Shown: positions 38,860 through 50,215 of the stretch, in pieces
Layout of the letters: the number at the start of each line of letters is the position of its first letter
Numbering within the stretch: the first letter of the stretch is position 1
Source: Emydura subglobosa
Taxonomy: Eukaryota > Chordata > Testudines > Chelidae
Direction: 5' to 3'
Assembly: GCA_007922225.1 (NCBI GenBank)
Contig: ML679969.1
Coordinates: 23,018,475 to 23,082,474, forward strand
Length of the DNA stretch: 64,000 bases
The notes under the pieces: model-generated
Databases searched by the model: none
What the model was told of the DNA's origin: nothing
The model's input: the letters and a program-made list of their open reading frames with translations, nothing else
Position numbers and translations under genes: made by a program

Positions 38860-39255
38860 TTTAACCTGTGGAATTCACTGCCACTAGCTATCATGGAAGC
38901 CCACAGTTTAGTCGGATTCAAAAAAAGATTAGGCTTTTATACAGATAATGAAATCATTTACTCCTACATTAGTGCCAGGTACAATGTATATGGATCATCA
39001 AGCTTCATCAGAGTTCAGAGGAGAAGCCAGCCACCAACTGTGGAAGATTAGGAATAAAGGCCCAGAATCTCAGAAGTATTTAGGTGTCTAACTCCCATGG
39101 ATTTCAATGGGAGTTAAGTGCCTAACTACCTTTAAGGACCTAGGCCAAACTGCCCACTACAGTCTAGTTACTGACTAGCATCTGCGGAGACAGGATCTGA
39201 CAAGAAGACCCACTGATCTGATCTGGTATGATGCGTCCCATGTTCCTGAGTAGAT
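38860..39255 (+). mobile_element. CR1-like 3' end with a nested palindromic repeat
   Basis: The stretch from GTGGAATTCACTGCCACTAGC through CAAAAAAAGATTAGGCTTTT and the tail near CTGATCTGATCTGGTATGAT and ATGTTCC is typical of the 3' part of a CR1 copy in sense orientation. A palindromic repeat (39060-39146) interrupts it, so that element inserted later. Confidence 0.6.
39060..39146. repeat. Palindromic repeat nested in CR1
   Basis: CTAACTCCCAT and ATGGGAGTTA are the centre of a near-symmetrical 87-bp palindrome with outer arms GTATTTAGGTGTCTAAC and GTGCCTAACTACCTTTAAGG. It belongs to the same family as the copy at 47056-47182. Confidence 0.7.
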
Positions 39256-39414
39256 GTGTTGTGGCTAATATGAGTACTACTGTCTCTGACCATTCTGTCC
39301 TGAATTCTAGGATGTCAGAAATGCTGAAAAGAAAAACACAAATATGTAAATAACTATGTTAGTGAATTACAATTGTACAGATCAATATCCAGGAAAAAGA
39401 AAAAGGGTCCTCAT

Positions 39415-40150
39415 GTGATGGGGCAGTCTGTCTCCTGGGGGCAGTACTTCCTACTGGTCAGTCCACTCCACCTTCCAGCATGACTCTTTAAGAATTGAAA
39501 GGTCTGATTATAGATATAAGGACCTGAGAGATCTTCGGAGAGAGAAAGCAGTCTGGAGAGTAAATTGGGTTTAGGAGGAAATCCAGGTAGTGTTTCTTTA
39601 AGGGCCAGGAGTTTTGCAGAGAGGGCGGAGCAAAACTCCCCTATCTCCCAACCAATGGGGATGAGCTGAAGGAAGAGGCCAGCATAAATGCTGCCTCTTC
39701 CAGCAGGACAGATGCTGCAAAGAGTATGGAGGCTCCTGTCCAGTCCAGTCCAGTCCAGTCCAGTCCAGTCCAGAGTTACTAGGCAGAAGACACCAGCAGG
39801 AGAAGGCTGCCAAACCCTCTGAGGATGAAGTGGGGCCAGCTGAAAGAGACAAATGGCAACCCAGCTCCAGGAACGCCTGGTAAGGAGCAGGACAATAATT
39901 GCTTGAGCTACCCATGCTTCAGGAGGAGGGGCTAGGACTCTGCTTCATCCTACATGGAGAGAGAGAGACTGAGAAGAAAACACTGAGGGGATAGGGAACA
40001 GAGCTTAAAGGGCAGGCTTTGGAGGAACAGTGAGTCAGATACACCTTTTATTTCATTTGGGACTTTTGCTTATGAATCCTCTTGTAGGAAGTTTTGTAAT
40101 AAACAAGCCACAAGAAGGGTATTATTGGGTCAAGTGCCAAGAGTGCCTGA
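39415..40150 (+). mobile_element. Possible decayed solo LTR or promoter-bearing repeat
   Basis: On the plus strand there is a CCAAT box (ACCAATGGGG near 39650), a TATA-like CATAAATG about 30 bp on (39682), and AATAAA near 40100 about 400 bp later, in the order expected of an LTR. A pentanucleotide repeat lies between them. No clear TG...CA ends or target duplication are visible. A cellular promoter is an alternative. Confidence 0.3.
39739..39774. repeat. (CAGTC)n short tandem repeat
   Basis: About seven perfect tandem copies of the pentamer CAGTC. Because five is not a multiple of three, all frames stay open through it (minus-strand frame reads GLDWT repeats), so the open frame there is not coding evidence. 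Confidence 0.95.
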
Positions 40151-43100
40151 TGTCAAGTTATTGGCTTCTTGAAGGAAGGGAGTGTGTGCTACACCACACT
40201 AACTCAGCAGGGCAGGCTATAGGGCAGGCATGTCCTACGAGACCACACTGATCTATTAGCCAATTCTGAATAACAAATTATACTGAATTTAAATGCCCTT
40301 CTTATGGTTTCTCTGATCACATTCAGACAATTGTCATTTCCTGCACTGAGCCCCAAATCACTAGCGTCTTATTTAAACTGTATCTTGCATCCTCAGCCTT
40401 TGCAGAGGTTAAGTATATTCAGTTATGGCTATTAGGGCTTGTTTACAATGCTTTGGATGCATACATTACATTTGTCTACGCTGAGTTCATTTGGATTAAG
40501 GACTGGTGTGAACTGGATTAACTAATGCAACTATATCGACCCAAGTATGATGCTGGTATCCAAACCAGTAACTTCAGAGGAAGCTACATAAAACTGGGAC
40601 TGGAGATAACTCTGAGAAGAGCAGAAGCATTAGTACTGTTCACTTAGATCATTAATTTAGATGTTGATAATTTTGCTTTCCCAAAATTCCAAGGTAAATG
40701 AGAAAAAGTGTCTTGGAGAATTTCTCAGGTCACCAATCAGAGATGAGCAAATTAGCCTTCTGCAGTCTCTGCTGGGTGAAAAGGCATTTCAGCAAAACCT
40801 TTGGAATGTGATAATCTTTCTCTGCACAGAATCAGTGCCTTGTTTCAAAATGGCTCATTGTCAGTCATAAGTTTACACAAAGCTCCTCTTCCCACTTTAC
40901 AAAGGCAGGCGAATTTCATGTATACACCTGTATGGCTGTTGAATATTTGTTAGGCAAAAATGCAATCATGCAGGATGTGTGTGTTTCTCAGCAGACTGTA
41001 CCGTATTACATACCAATAGAAACCTCTGGCCATGCATTCCTTTACAGATGTATTAGTTTTTCTGGCAAGGCTAGAATAAATCTGTCTCACAGTCTGCTTT
41101 GGATGCATAAGACTGGTGGCAGGAAAGAGCGTGCAGCCCATGGGATGATGAAAAATGTTGCTCTTGGGCTGCTGGCCTAAGATGCCAAATGGAGTATAAC
41201 CCGTAGCATAGGGTGTGCCTTGCCTTCTGGGAGGCTGTCTTACTTTTGGAGCAGCAATGATCTTACACTTGGTATTTGCATCGGATCGCTCTGACTCTGA
41301 GCTGAGGGGTGCATGTCAGTGGAGAGGATTGCTGCTGGTAGGGGTGAAGTGCTGTGCTCCAAAGCTGCTTCAGGGAGTCTGTAGGAGAGAGGAGCTGTGC
41401 CAGATCTTCCTGTTCTTGATGATCATTGTCTGAAGGCAGGGAAAACAATGCTTGAGAAGCGGCATGTGTGCAGGTAGCCCTGAGGAGTGACTTAATAGTA
41501 GCTTCTGGCAGAAGTGGCAGAGGCAGCCCCAGCCAGAGCTTAGTGGCAGTGCAGGGGCTTTTACCTGGCTGTTTAAATGTTGCTTGCATTTTTTTTTTCC
41601 CCCCCCCTATCACCTTGGGGGGCTGCTGCTTATCCTCAGGCTGAGTAGAGGACCTGGAAGAGCGAGCAGTCCCTTCCCAACAAGGACCTGACCAGAAGCA
41701 GATGAGTTCTACCCTGGAGAACTGAATACACAAAGGTCCTAGATTTTTTTTCCTTTGGTCATCTGGCACCAGAGCTAGATGGGAGATCAACATGGTGCCA
41801 TGTGATTCCAAACTCTGCAGAGGGCCCAGTCACTGTATTTTGCTGCCAGATTAAGTCAAGTGCTCTAGACAGGCTGTGAAAGGAATGTTCCCAGGTACGT
41901 ACATATTTTTAGAAAGGGAATTAAAAGGCAGGGGCACAGGATGACCTGCCAGTCTGGACAGAGAAGCAGAACAATGCTGGCGGGTTCTGCTGTGATCAGA
42001 ACGTTCCCTGTCCCTGGGACTCATAAGGTACTTCAGCCCCATCATCCCAAAGCGAGACTGGAGACTGAAACCAACATTGTGGGTCTCTTTGGACCTCCTT
42101 GTGAGAGGGAAGTTGAAGAAGTGGGAATGGATAGAAACAAAAGCTCGTGCCTGAACCGTTCACATTCTTCTGATCCTGTTAATAAACCATCTTGGAATAA
42201 ATGCCTTAGATTTCCTATCAAATAAAAATGCCTTTGGGAGGAGCTGTGCAGAGAACCAAAGGAGTAGATTAAACAACTGAGCTTGCTAAAGGAGGGATGA
42301 GCCAGAGAAGGTCAGATAATAACAAGAAAGTAGGGAAACAACTACTTGGGTGGGACAAGCAGTAGAGCATTTGGTACTGCCAATGGAGAGCTGATCATTT
42401 TAGTGGCAGCCCTATTGACAGAGGGAGAGAGCAGAGCCACTGATTACCAGTGACTCCTGACAAGTCCAGGGATCTAAAAGAGGATGCAGCTGCCAAATAA
42501 AGCTAAGACGCTCAAAGGAAGAATGATGACCAGTGGAAAGGTGTCATCCAGTGCAGAGGATATGTACCTAAATATGGGTAGCCCCGTAGTCCTTTATTTT
42601 GGTTGGCCTGCCTGTGATCCCATATTTGCACAATGGCCTTGTTGGCGCAAGCCCTTGAGCAGTGCATGCACTGGTTGCACCCCAGTTCAAGAAAAGGCTC
42701 TTTGTGAGAGCAATGAAAGCTAAACTTTAGGAGTAGTCTCTCCAACAGGGCATTGTAGATCTCAAGCCCTTGCAGGCCTGCACACTCCCTTACTTGAAAG
42801 TAAAAAGGGGGCAGGCTGCAGGGTGAAGAATGGGCATGTCTGCAGAAACCTGGATTTAGTGCATTCCTCATTGTACAAATGAGGCACTTAGCAACTTCTC
42901 AGGTCTTCCTAGGCAGGAAAAACTTGGCAGTTCCCAGCAGTGCCCTCCAGAATGCAGGATCAGGTTCCCCATGTGTTCCCTGGCCTGGCTCATCCCCTTT
43001 TACCTTAAGCTTATACACCCAGCACTGCATACTAGTGCTGTGAAGCCGGGCATGTGGCCCCAGAGAAAACCTTCCATGTTATTAATATCATTCCCTGATC

Positions 43101-43951
43101 TCACTTACCCATCGCCAGATCTAATTCAGCTGTGACTGAGTGGGATGAATTTCCTTTTGGGGGGTGTGTGTATAGAGGAGGAAGAGAGCTAATTTTTATT
43201 TTTAATATTTACATTAAAGATGTGCCAGGCAATGACCAAACCCTGAAGTCTGACAGTTCAGTGAGAGAATACGGGGACCATTTACTGGTCAGCAGGTATC
43301 CTAGACTGTTTCACCGTTCTCTGGCCCTTTCCTGAGAAACAAAAGAACATTGATGTGCTGGCTTCTTGGAGTAGGAATATGACACTGGCTGGTGGTTATG
43401 GGGTCTGTTTCTAAAAGCTGCTCATATTAATTGTGAAAATAAAGGTATCTTTCATACTTAAGGTGAGCAGTGCCTGGTGCGTGATACATGCCTTTCAGCA
43501 ATGCAAAAATCACCTGTAGTGCTCCATGATGTTCATACAGTATGTATTTAGCTTGGGTGTGAGATGAGTCCCTTTTAGTTCCAAATGATTGGTCGGGGGA
43601 AATAAAGTTGATTTTCAAACTGCCACAGAGCCTCATGCATATAGAGCCACAGATACCCTTTGAGAAAGCAAAGCAGTGTGCTTGTGCAGCTCAGACTTGG
43701 GTGTGAAAGCTCCTGGAAGGAGCCAGGCAATGGCTGTGACTGTTGCAGTACTGAGAAATTTTAGCCATAAGTCCTCTTGCCTCATCTACAAAGTACTTCT
43801 CATGAGAGACCAAGGCAAAGCCACGACTGGGTGGGTGGCCTGGGAATATGGGTTTGGCATTTGATGCCTGAGGGTGTAGTTTCCAATCCCACCCTAGTTC
43901 TAGTAGTGGATGGGAAAGGTGTGGCACCCATATGTTGTTGTGTGTGGTTTA

Positions 43952-43977
43952 TTTTTTTTTTTTTTGGGGGGGGGGGG
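43952..43977. repeat. T14-G12 homopolymer junction
   Basis: A run of 14 T is followed directly by 12 G. Such a junction is prone to sequencing and assembly error as well as true slippage. Confidence 0.95.
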
Positions 43978-44454
43978 AAATACAACTTGATTCCTCATTT
44001 ACAAATTCCATTCACTGCAGAAGAAAGGGCAGCCCCTGCATCTGTCTTGGTTTAGATTCAGGAGGCTGCAGGTTCAGCTGATGACAAATGTGGGCAAATA
44101 AAGGTGTCCCTGTGATGCATAAAGAGAGTGTGACTGTGTTATTACAGATGCCAGCAAGAGTTTGCATTGTTGGGGAAAACATGGTGCCCTTCAAAGGCTG
44201 AAATGTTAGCTCCTGGCTGATAAACCGAAAGCCATCCATTGGCTGGTGCAAGGGTGTGGTTTGTCTTCTCTGTGGAACAATCTGGGCCATGGTCTGAAAG
44301 TGATGTTCCAATGTGTATTTGGAGCAAATTTCTCATGCTTAATATGCAAATTCCTTCCCATGAAAGAGAGAGAGAGACAGACAGTTTTGAGATAAATGTT
44401 TGCAGAGTTTACAAAACATTTCCCAGCAGAGAAATCAAGGGACTTTGTGTTGTG

Positions 44455-45130
44455 GCAGGAAAATTACCCTAGCTCTAAATTTTTGAGAATTCTCTGTTTA
44501 TATTTTTTTTCCATTCAGAGAGAGTTTTTTGCCATGTGGAATCATCTCACAAGTTTAAAGCTAGGATGATTTTCTCCCTTCCCCCACCCCCCCATCATCT
44601 CTACAAGGTCTTGTCCCAGGTTAGAACCTGGGACCGTTCACATACAGCAGATATCATACCTTTGTGGGATCATGCCACTCACTTATCACTGCTTTTTCCC
44701 CCTTTTGAGAGGATTTTGTATAATAGGCCTGAGGAATTATCCTGGAAATTTAAATCCAGGCCTTCAACCTATGTGATGGCTTGTCTGTGATTGAAACTCA
44801 GGATCTCACAAGCTTTAAGCAAGAATTATGACCCTAGAATAACACTTTTTTTTTGGTGGTCTTTGTGAAGGCATCTTGAAAGAGACAAAGCCAAGACAAC
44901 TGAGTGTCTTTTGATATCTAGGTATGATTTTCACTAGGGTTTGGTATGTTCTGGGTTCAAATCCCAATCAGGCCGGTGCAGAGGTTAGGAGAATTACTAT
45001 AACTTCACATTTTTGAGAATTCTTTGGCAACTTGCCTTGGAAAGGGGCAAACCAAAGGGAAAGAAGTGGCTTGTGCTGTCAGTGGTCTGCTTGTCACCTC
45101 TGGTTCATGAAGTCCTGGGTCCAAATCCTC
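44455..45130 (+). repeat. SINE-like units with tRNA B-box motifs
   Basis: GGTTCAAATCC at 44954-44964 fits the pol III B box, and GGTCCAAATCC at 45118-45128 is a one-base variant. A 38-bp motif of the form GGAnAATTAC..TTTTTGAGAATTCT occurs at 44457-44494 and again at 44986-45024. This suggests at least two diverged copies of one tRNA-derived repeat. I cannot find a convincing A box or a cloverleaf, so no tRNA gene is called. Confidence 0.35.
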
Positions 45131-45167
45131 AAACTGTCACAAAGGAGCAACTTGCAGCAAGGGAGAT

Positions 45168-45388
45168 CTAGGTTAGACACTAGACATTTTTTCTAATTAT
45201 ATGGATAGCCAAGCATTGGAACAGGTTACTTAGGGAGGTTGTGCAATCCTTGTCATGGGAGGCTTTTAAGAATGGGTTGGACAAAGACATCTCAGGGATG
45301 GTCTAAGTATATGCCTCAGTGCAGCAGGCTGGAATAGATGCCCTCTTGAGATCCCTTCCAGCCGCACAGTTCTATGATTCTGTGACAT
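45168..45388 (+). mobile_element. CR1 LINE 3' end, sense
   Basis: The block runs from the last coding part (TTGGAACAGGTTACTTAGGG, GGCTTTTAAGAATGGGTTGG) through the 3' UTR (GAGATCCCTTCCAGCCGCAC) to the terminal repeat TTCTATGATTCTGTGA. That terminal octamer-like repeat is diagnostic of CR1. The copy is 5'-truncated, as is usual. Confidence 0.9.
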
Positions 45389-45389
45389 C

Positions 45390-48300
45390 AGCAAAAACTA
45401 TCCTCTTGTTGCAATAGCAGAGGAGAGGAAAAAGACCCTCATTCTACACAAAACTCCTTGCAGATGCATCATGTTCTGATTCTGGCATGGTGATGAATAT
45501 GACAAGAAGTAGTTCAAAACATGGGGAGTTGAACCAGAAGGATCACCTAGAAGGCTTTATAGTCCCCACAGACTGCTTTAGTTGGAAAAGGTCACAATAT
45601 CTGATAGACGGCTTCCTAGGTTCCAGCTCAAAATTACAACCTGGCAGAAGAGTTTTTGCCCCACAAAAGGTCAGTTAAAATGATTTTCAATTTTTTAATC
45701 CTGCTTTATATGTGTGTATATATAAACTTTATTTTATGGTTTATAAGCTAACTATCTAGGCTATTTAAATATTTTAGAATTAATTAAAATAGTATTATAG
45801 CCTGGCCGCTTGCATGAGTGAGATAAAGTATTGCATAAGAATCCAGCAAATACAATACCCTCAATAATTACAGCCAATTACACTCTCTTATAGCACCCTA
45901 AATGAACCCAGCACCGTACAGCAGAGGTGATATGTTGTGAAAATAGATTTAATCACTAAATAGCTTATATTCTATTGGTCATGAGAAAATGGGTACAATG
46001 CAACATTAAAAGTTGGTGCAATATAGAACTCACGCAGAACGTGTTGTGGTTTTTATAGATGGACTGGTTTGTGAAAAAAGTGTGCTTGTAATATATTTGA
46101 AGGAGAAGTGTGATATAGTCCTCTGAAAGTAAGCATGTTCCAGGGAAGCAGCAAGTGCTCTGGTAATGAACGCTGTTCTATTTAAACCAGTGCTGAAATT
46201 CGGAAAGGAAAGGAAAGGAAGTGGAGGTGCTCTTGTAATGTTTCAAGGTAGGTACAACCCAAAGAGCAGAGCACAAGGAATCTGCAATAAAAAATCCCCA
46301 CCAAACAGGCCCATCAGCCCTTTGAAGGAACTGTTTCATCATTGTATCTTACCTCTTGTTTTCTTTCCTTCTAGTTCATTACTTTTTTTTGTTTTTGTTT
46401 TAAATTCGTGCTCAGAGGACTCTAAGAAATTTGGGGTTAAATGTTGATGAATATGAGCTTCACTAATGTACATACTGTGTGTTTTGCCTGTGCAATGTAC
46501 ACACAATTTTCTGGAAATCTAGTCATTCCTTTTTCTTTACTTCACATTAGAAGTAGCACAGGAACCCAACATCTGATCAGTTGATCTAAAAGCATAAAGA
46601 ATGCTAGCAGGCCCTAGTTACTCCTGTTTTAAAGATGAAATAGAAAGCTTTTTTTTCCTCCCCTCAAAAAGATCCCTTCCCTCCCCCTGCCCCCCCCCCA
46701 AAACACACACTATTTAAGATGCCAAAAGAGTAACAGGGTATTTGTTTAGACTGAAAACTGGCAAACTATTTAAAAACCAAAATTAACTGGCTGTGCTACC
46801 ATCTAATGGTGATTTAAAATATAGCCAGCGGTAAATAGATGGGTTTATGTTGGTTGGGTGTGTGAACTAACCCAGTTGTCCTTGCTGAGAAGCAGGCTCC
46901 ATGGCTATGCTTTTCCTGACCTGATGTCAGATAGACAAGCTGGCGGAGATAATATATTTTATTGTACCTGCTGCTTTTGGTGAGAGAGACACGTTTTTGA
47001 GCTAAACAGAGCTCTTCAGGTCTGGGAAACGGGGTAGGAACTACTCAGATGCACTCAGGGCTAGATTTGTAAAGATGCAGATAGGTGCTTTTGAAAAATC
47101 ACATTAGGTGCCTAACTCCTATTGGTTTGAAGGGGAGTTAGGTGCTTTGGCACTTCTGACAATTCCAGTCGGTGCCTATCTGGGGTCTTCAGGCCCGTAA
47201 CAATCTCTCCTTCATTCCCTGCACTGAGACAAAGACATAAAGGGATTTACTGTGTTCAGTCCCTGCATAGTGCTGATCTCTCAGCCCATTAACTTCAATG
47301 GCTGTGGAGGCGTCTCAGCCCCTCGCAGCGTCAGGCCCACGAAACTGTCACAGAGCTGAAGGGTCCAATTGGGGGACCCGGTAACAGAAGCACCACTGAG
47401 CCCCGCCCCTAGCCGCTGTCAGCATTTCAGATTGGAACAGGCTGCAAGGGCCTGCAACAGTCCTGAGACTTGCATGCGCTCCAGGTAAGAGAGCATAGGA
47501 GGGTGTACAGACCCATCGTACCATAGGCACTAAGGGGTTAACTAACAGGTTGGCCATCTCCTCAGTTGTGTCTAATTGCTGGGCCAGCAACAACTGGGAG
47601 ATAAGAAGCTGCAGCTCAGCGGAGAGGGGAGGGTGCCAGAGATCCAGGGTACAGAGAGGTTCTTCCCTTGGCAGCAGTCTCGCAGGAAGTCAGGATCCCT
47701 CCCTCATGGGAGAATCAGAGACTGAGTTTGCAAAGGGCCTATGCCAGATGGGAGGTGGAGGGCAGCAAGGGATTTTGGGGAGTTGGTCCCAGCTGCTTAA
47801 TGCAGGGTGCTGCGGCTAGAATCCAGAAGGGGGACTGGGTTCCTGTGTCAGCCCCCGGCAAAGGGGATAGTAAATCCCTGATGAGCAAAGATGTCAGGAT
47901 TCTGCAGGGGCCTGAAATTATTGACCCTTACATTAGTAGCTAAACAATACTAATGATCAGGTTCTTTATCGCCCTGGAAAGGGACAAACTATACATGATC
48001 CACTGTAGTCATAACAAGAATCTCCTCCAGCACAGAGCTGAATGACTATTGGTGGGATGGGGGAAACTGAGGCAGAGTTGCTGAGACACAATGCACAGCC
48101 ACAAGAGTGTAGGCTGGCAAAGCTATGCCTGGACTGGGCAGCTTTTCTGTTTTATAGATCAGATGTTGTGTTATGCACCCTTAGAGTTTGCCAACCTCAA
48201 ATGCTCCAAAACCATGGGACTGGTTTTAAAAATAGGGCTTCTGATTTTAGGTTTTAATCAACGAACACTGATAAAACACCCCTGACACAAAAATAAATAA

Positions 48301-48415
48301 ATAAAAATTAGTGCTGATCCAATAAACGCTGGAAATGGTTAGTCAATTTGGGTTGACTTCATCCCTTTCCCAGTGCTGTTTGCTTATAGAGGTGACGTCC
48401 CTGCCTTGACTTGTA
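45390..48415. other. Intergenic DNA
   Basis: No gene is recognised. The 47.3-47.95 kb part is GC-richer with short unassigned frames on both strands, possibly an old LTR or repeat. Simple tracts include GGAAA repeats near 46200-46222 and a C/A-rich run near 46690-46710. Confidence 0.3.
47056..47182. repeat. Palindromic repeat
   Basis: The arms AGATAGGTGCTTTTGAAAA/TTAGGTGCCTAACTCC and GGGAGTTAGGTGC/GGTGCCTATCTGGGG are imperfect inverted copies around a short centre. It is the same family as 39060-39146 and is a typical reptile dispersed palindrome. Confidence 0.65.
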
Positions 48416-48420
48416 GCTAA

Positions 48421-49599
48421 GGTCTTGTCTACATTGAGGAGTAATGCTGACCACAGGGATGTTACTGCTAAAGTGCACTAACGTCTTGCATGGTAAGTGG
48501 TCTGTGTAGATCCTGCTGGTGTGCACTAAAAGTTTCTTAGTGCACTTTAACATAGTACTGTTTTGTGTATCTACGAAGCAAGACCCCCACCCCATCCCTC
48601 TCAGTTTTTGAACATCTACATGGAACTCAAATTGCTTAAAAAAACAAACCCTGAAAAAGAGAAGCCCTACTTAAATTTTATCTTGTGGGGATCTTACTTT
48701 TATTTTTTAAAGTAAAAACCTAGTTTCTCACATAATCCTGGGACTCCAGGAGATGGAGCTTTAAGAAAAGCACCAGATAAAGTGAGTCACAATAGAAGTG
48801 GAAGAGTTGACAAGACTGGGAGGGTTGCCAATTTTGGGTGGACGTATTCCTGGAGGTTTCAACATGACATGATCTTTAATTAAAGATTAACCTTAACAAT
48901 CCTGGAGGGTTGGCCACCCTACACTGGAGTTCAGATAATAAAAGATAATATCAGTGGCACATAGTTTTTAACCAAAAATTCTGTCAGGCCTCCTGCTAGC
49001 TGGAAAGGCTGAGGGCTGGATTTCCCCAGCCAGCCAGAATTTAATGAAGATGCTAGATGTCTTTGAGCTGGCAGCTTCCTGGAAAGTCTACAAATTCCCC
49101 CACAAGTGCCTCCTGATCCAGATGATCTAGACAAATTTCCCCAGGCAGGGGAGGCATGAAGTGTCACTGATACCCATAGCCTTCCCACCCCAACCAGCTT
49201 CACAAATCTCTCTCCTCTTCTCCTGCAAGAAGTACACAAGACTGGAGATGAAAAAGTTGGGTGATTGGGGGGGGAGGGGGGGAAGGGGTTGAGAGAACGG
49301 GGGTGGAATTGGGCAAGTTACCAATTGGATTTTTTTTCTTTCATCAATCTTCTAGGACTGCACCGTAATTTTCCAAAAATTTCCATCAGACACTCACTGC
49401 CCTCTTTGTAAGATCGATGTTGCCAACTCTTCCAGTTCCTTTGTGACTCTCACCTTATCTGGTGGTTTTCTTAAAGCCCCAGCTCATGGAGTCCCAAGAT
49501 TATGTGAGAAACTAGGTTTTTAATTACCATGCAACATGTTAGTGCACTTTAGCAGTAACACCCCTGTGGTCTGCATTACTGCTTGGTGTAGACAAGTCC
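48421..49599. mobile_element. Non-autonomous DNA transposon with very long inverted arms
   Basis: The outer ends GGTCTTGTCTACA and TGTAGACAAGTCC are inverted copies, flanked by TAA and TTA. The inversion continues inward: 48421-48501 pairs with 49519-49599, and 48708-48813 pairs with 49420-49512. The left arm has an extra 200 bp at 48502-48707 that the right arm lacks. The ends and TWA flanks match PIF/Harbinger-type MITEs. The loop (48814-49419) carries another palindromic repeat (about 48826-48918). No transposase frame is present. Confidence 0.75.
48826..48918. repeat. Small palindromic repeat in the loop of the 48.4-kb element
   Basis: GGGAGGGTTGCCAATTTTGG at the left and AATCCTGGAGGGTTGGCCAC at the right bracket an ATTAAAGATTAA core, a form I know as a common short reptile repeat. 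It is nested in the larger inverted-repeat element. Confidence 0.5.
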
Positions 49600-50059
49600 T
49601 TAAATACAAGCCAGGGACAGCCATAAGGGGAACCAGTCAGGAATGAGAACCCACTGTAGCAGGCAATGCACACAGACCGCATGAAGCCTTGGCCATGACA
49701 AGACTAAGGACTGGATGGAGAGTGACTTTTGGATTAGTAAACAAAAGTATTTAAACCAGATGCCTGCATTTAAAGAGTTATGCTCAGGGTAAAGACACAT
49801 ATCACGTTGCCTGTGTCATCTGCTCAATATAGAATACTTACAATGCATGGCTAATGAGAGCACTGCAGACCAAGAGTGATTTGTGGAAATTACTCTGAAT
49901 TTAGAATGATGAATAAATTTGAGAAAATTATAAAATGTTTGTAGAGAATCCATAAGCAGAAAATAACCCTCCCCCCCCCCCACCACACACACAAATGATT
50001 CACTGCAGATTAGTTGGCCAGCCCTGTTTATAAGTTTCCAATTGTCTGAAAAACTTTCT

Positions 50060-50215
50060 GAAGAACAAGGAGGGACATCACTTAAGCAGTTTGAACCTCA
50101 GCTTCTTCCTTTGTAAAATGGGGATGATCTATTGAGCAATATTTTGGGGGGACTGTGTGCTTTTACTCAATGTTTGCAAAGGGTTTTGAGTTCTATTATT
50201 AGCAGGGTGAAGGGT
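50060..50215 (+). mobile_element. MIR/CORE-SINE-like fragment, sense
   Basis: AACCTCAGCTTCTTCC then TTTGTAAAATGGGGATGAT, followed by GCAAAGGGTTTTGAG, has the order of the core and 3' part of a MIR-type SINE. It is diverged and has no flanking duplication that I can see. Confidence 0.6.

Larger units (their letters stand above)
40150..45160. other. Intergenic DNA with unassigned dispersed repeats
   Basis: No gene is recognised. The minus-strand frame at 41263-41811 (182 codons) is the longest here but has low-complexity, repeat-like text and no domain I know. A T14G12 tract sits at 43952-43977. The 43.9-45.1 kb part holds SINE-like units, listed separately. Confidence 0.3.

Noticed and set aside
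39598..39915. Frame with GLDWT repeats
   Set aside because: The peptide repeat is made by the (CAGTC)n simple repeat, which keeps every frame open.
41263..41811. 182-codon minus-strand frame
   Set aside because: No recognisable domain, no flanking splice sites of note, and repeat-like surroundings.
44954..44964. tRNA gene from the B box GGTTCAAATCC
   Set aside because: No A box at the right spacing and no cloverleaf arms; better explained as a SINE-like repeat.
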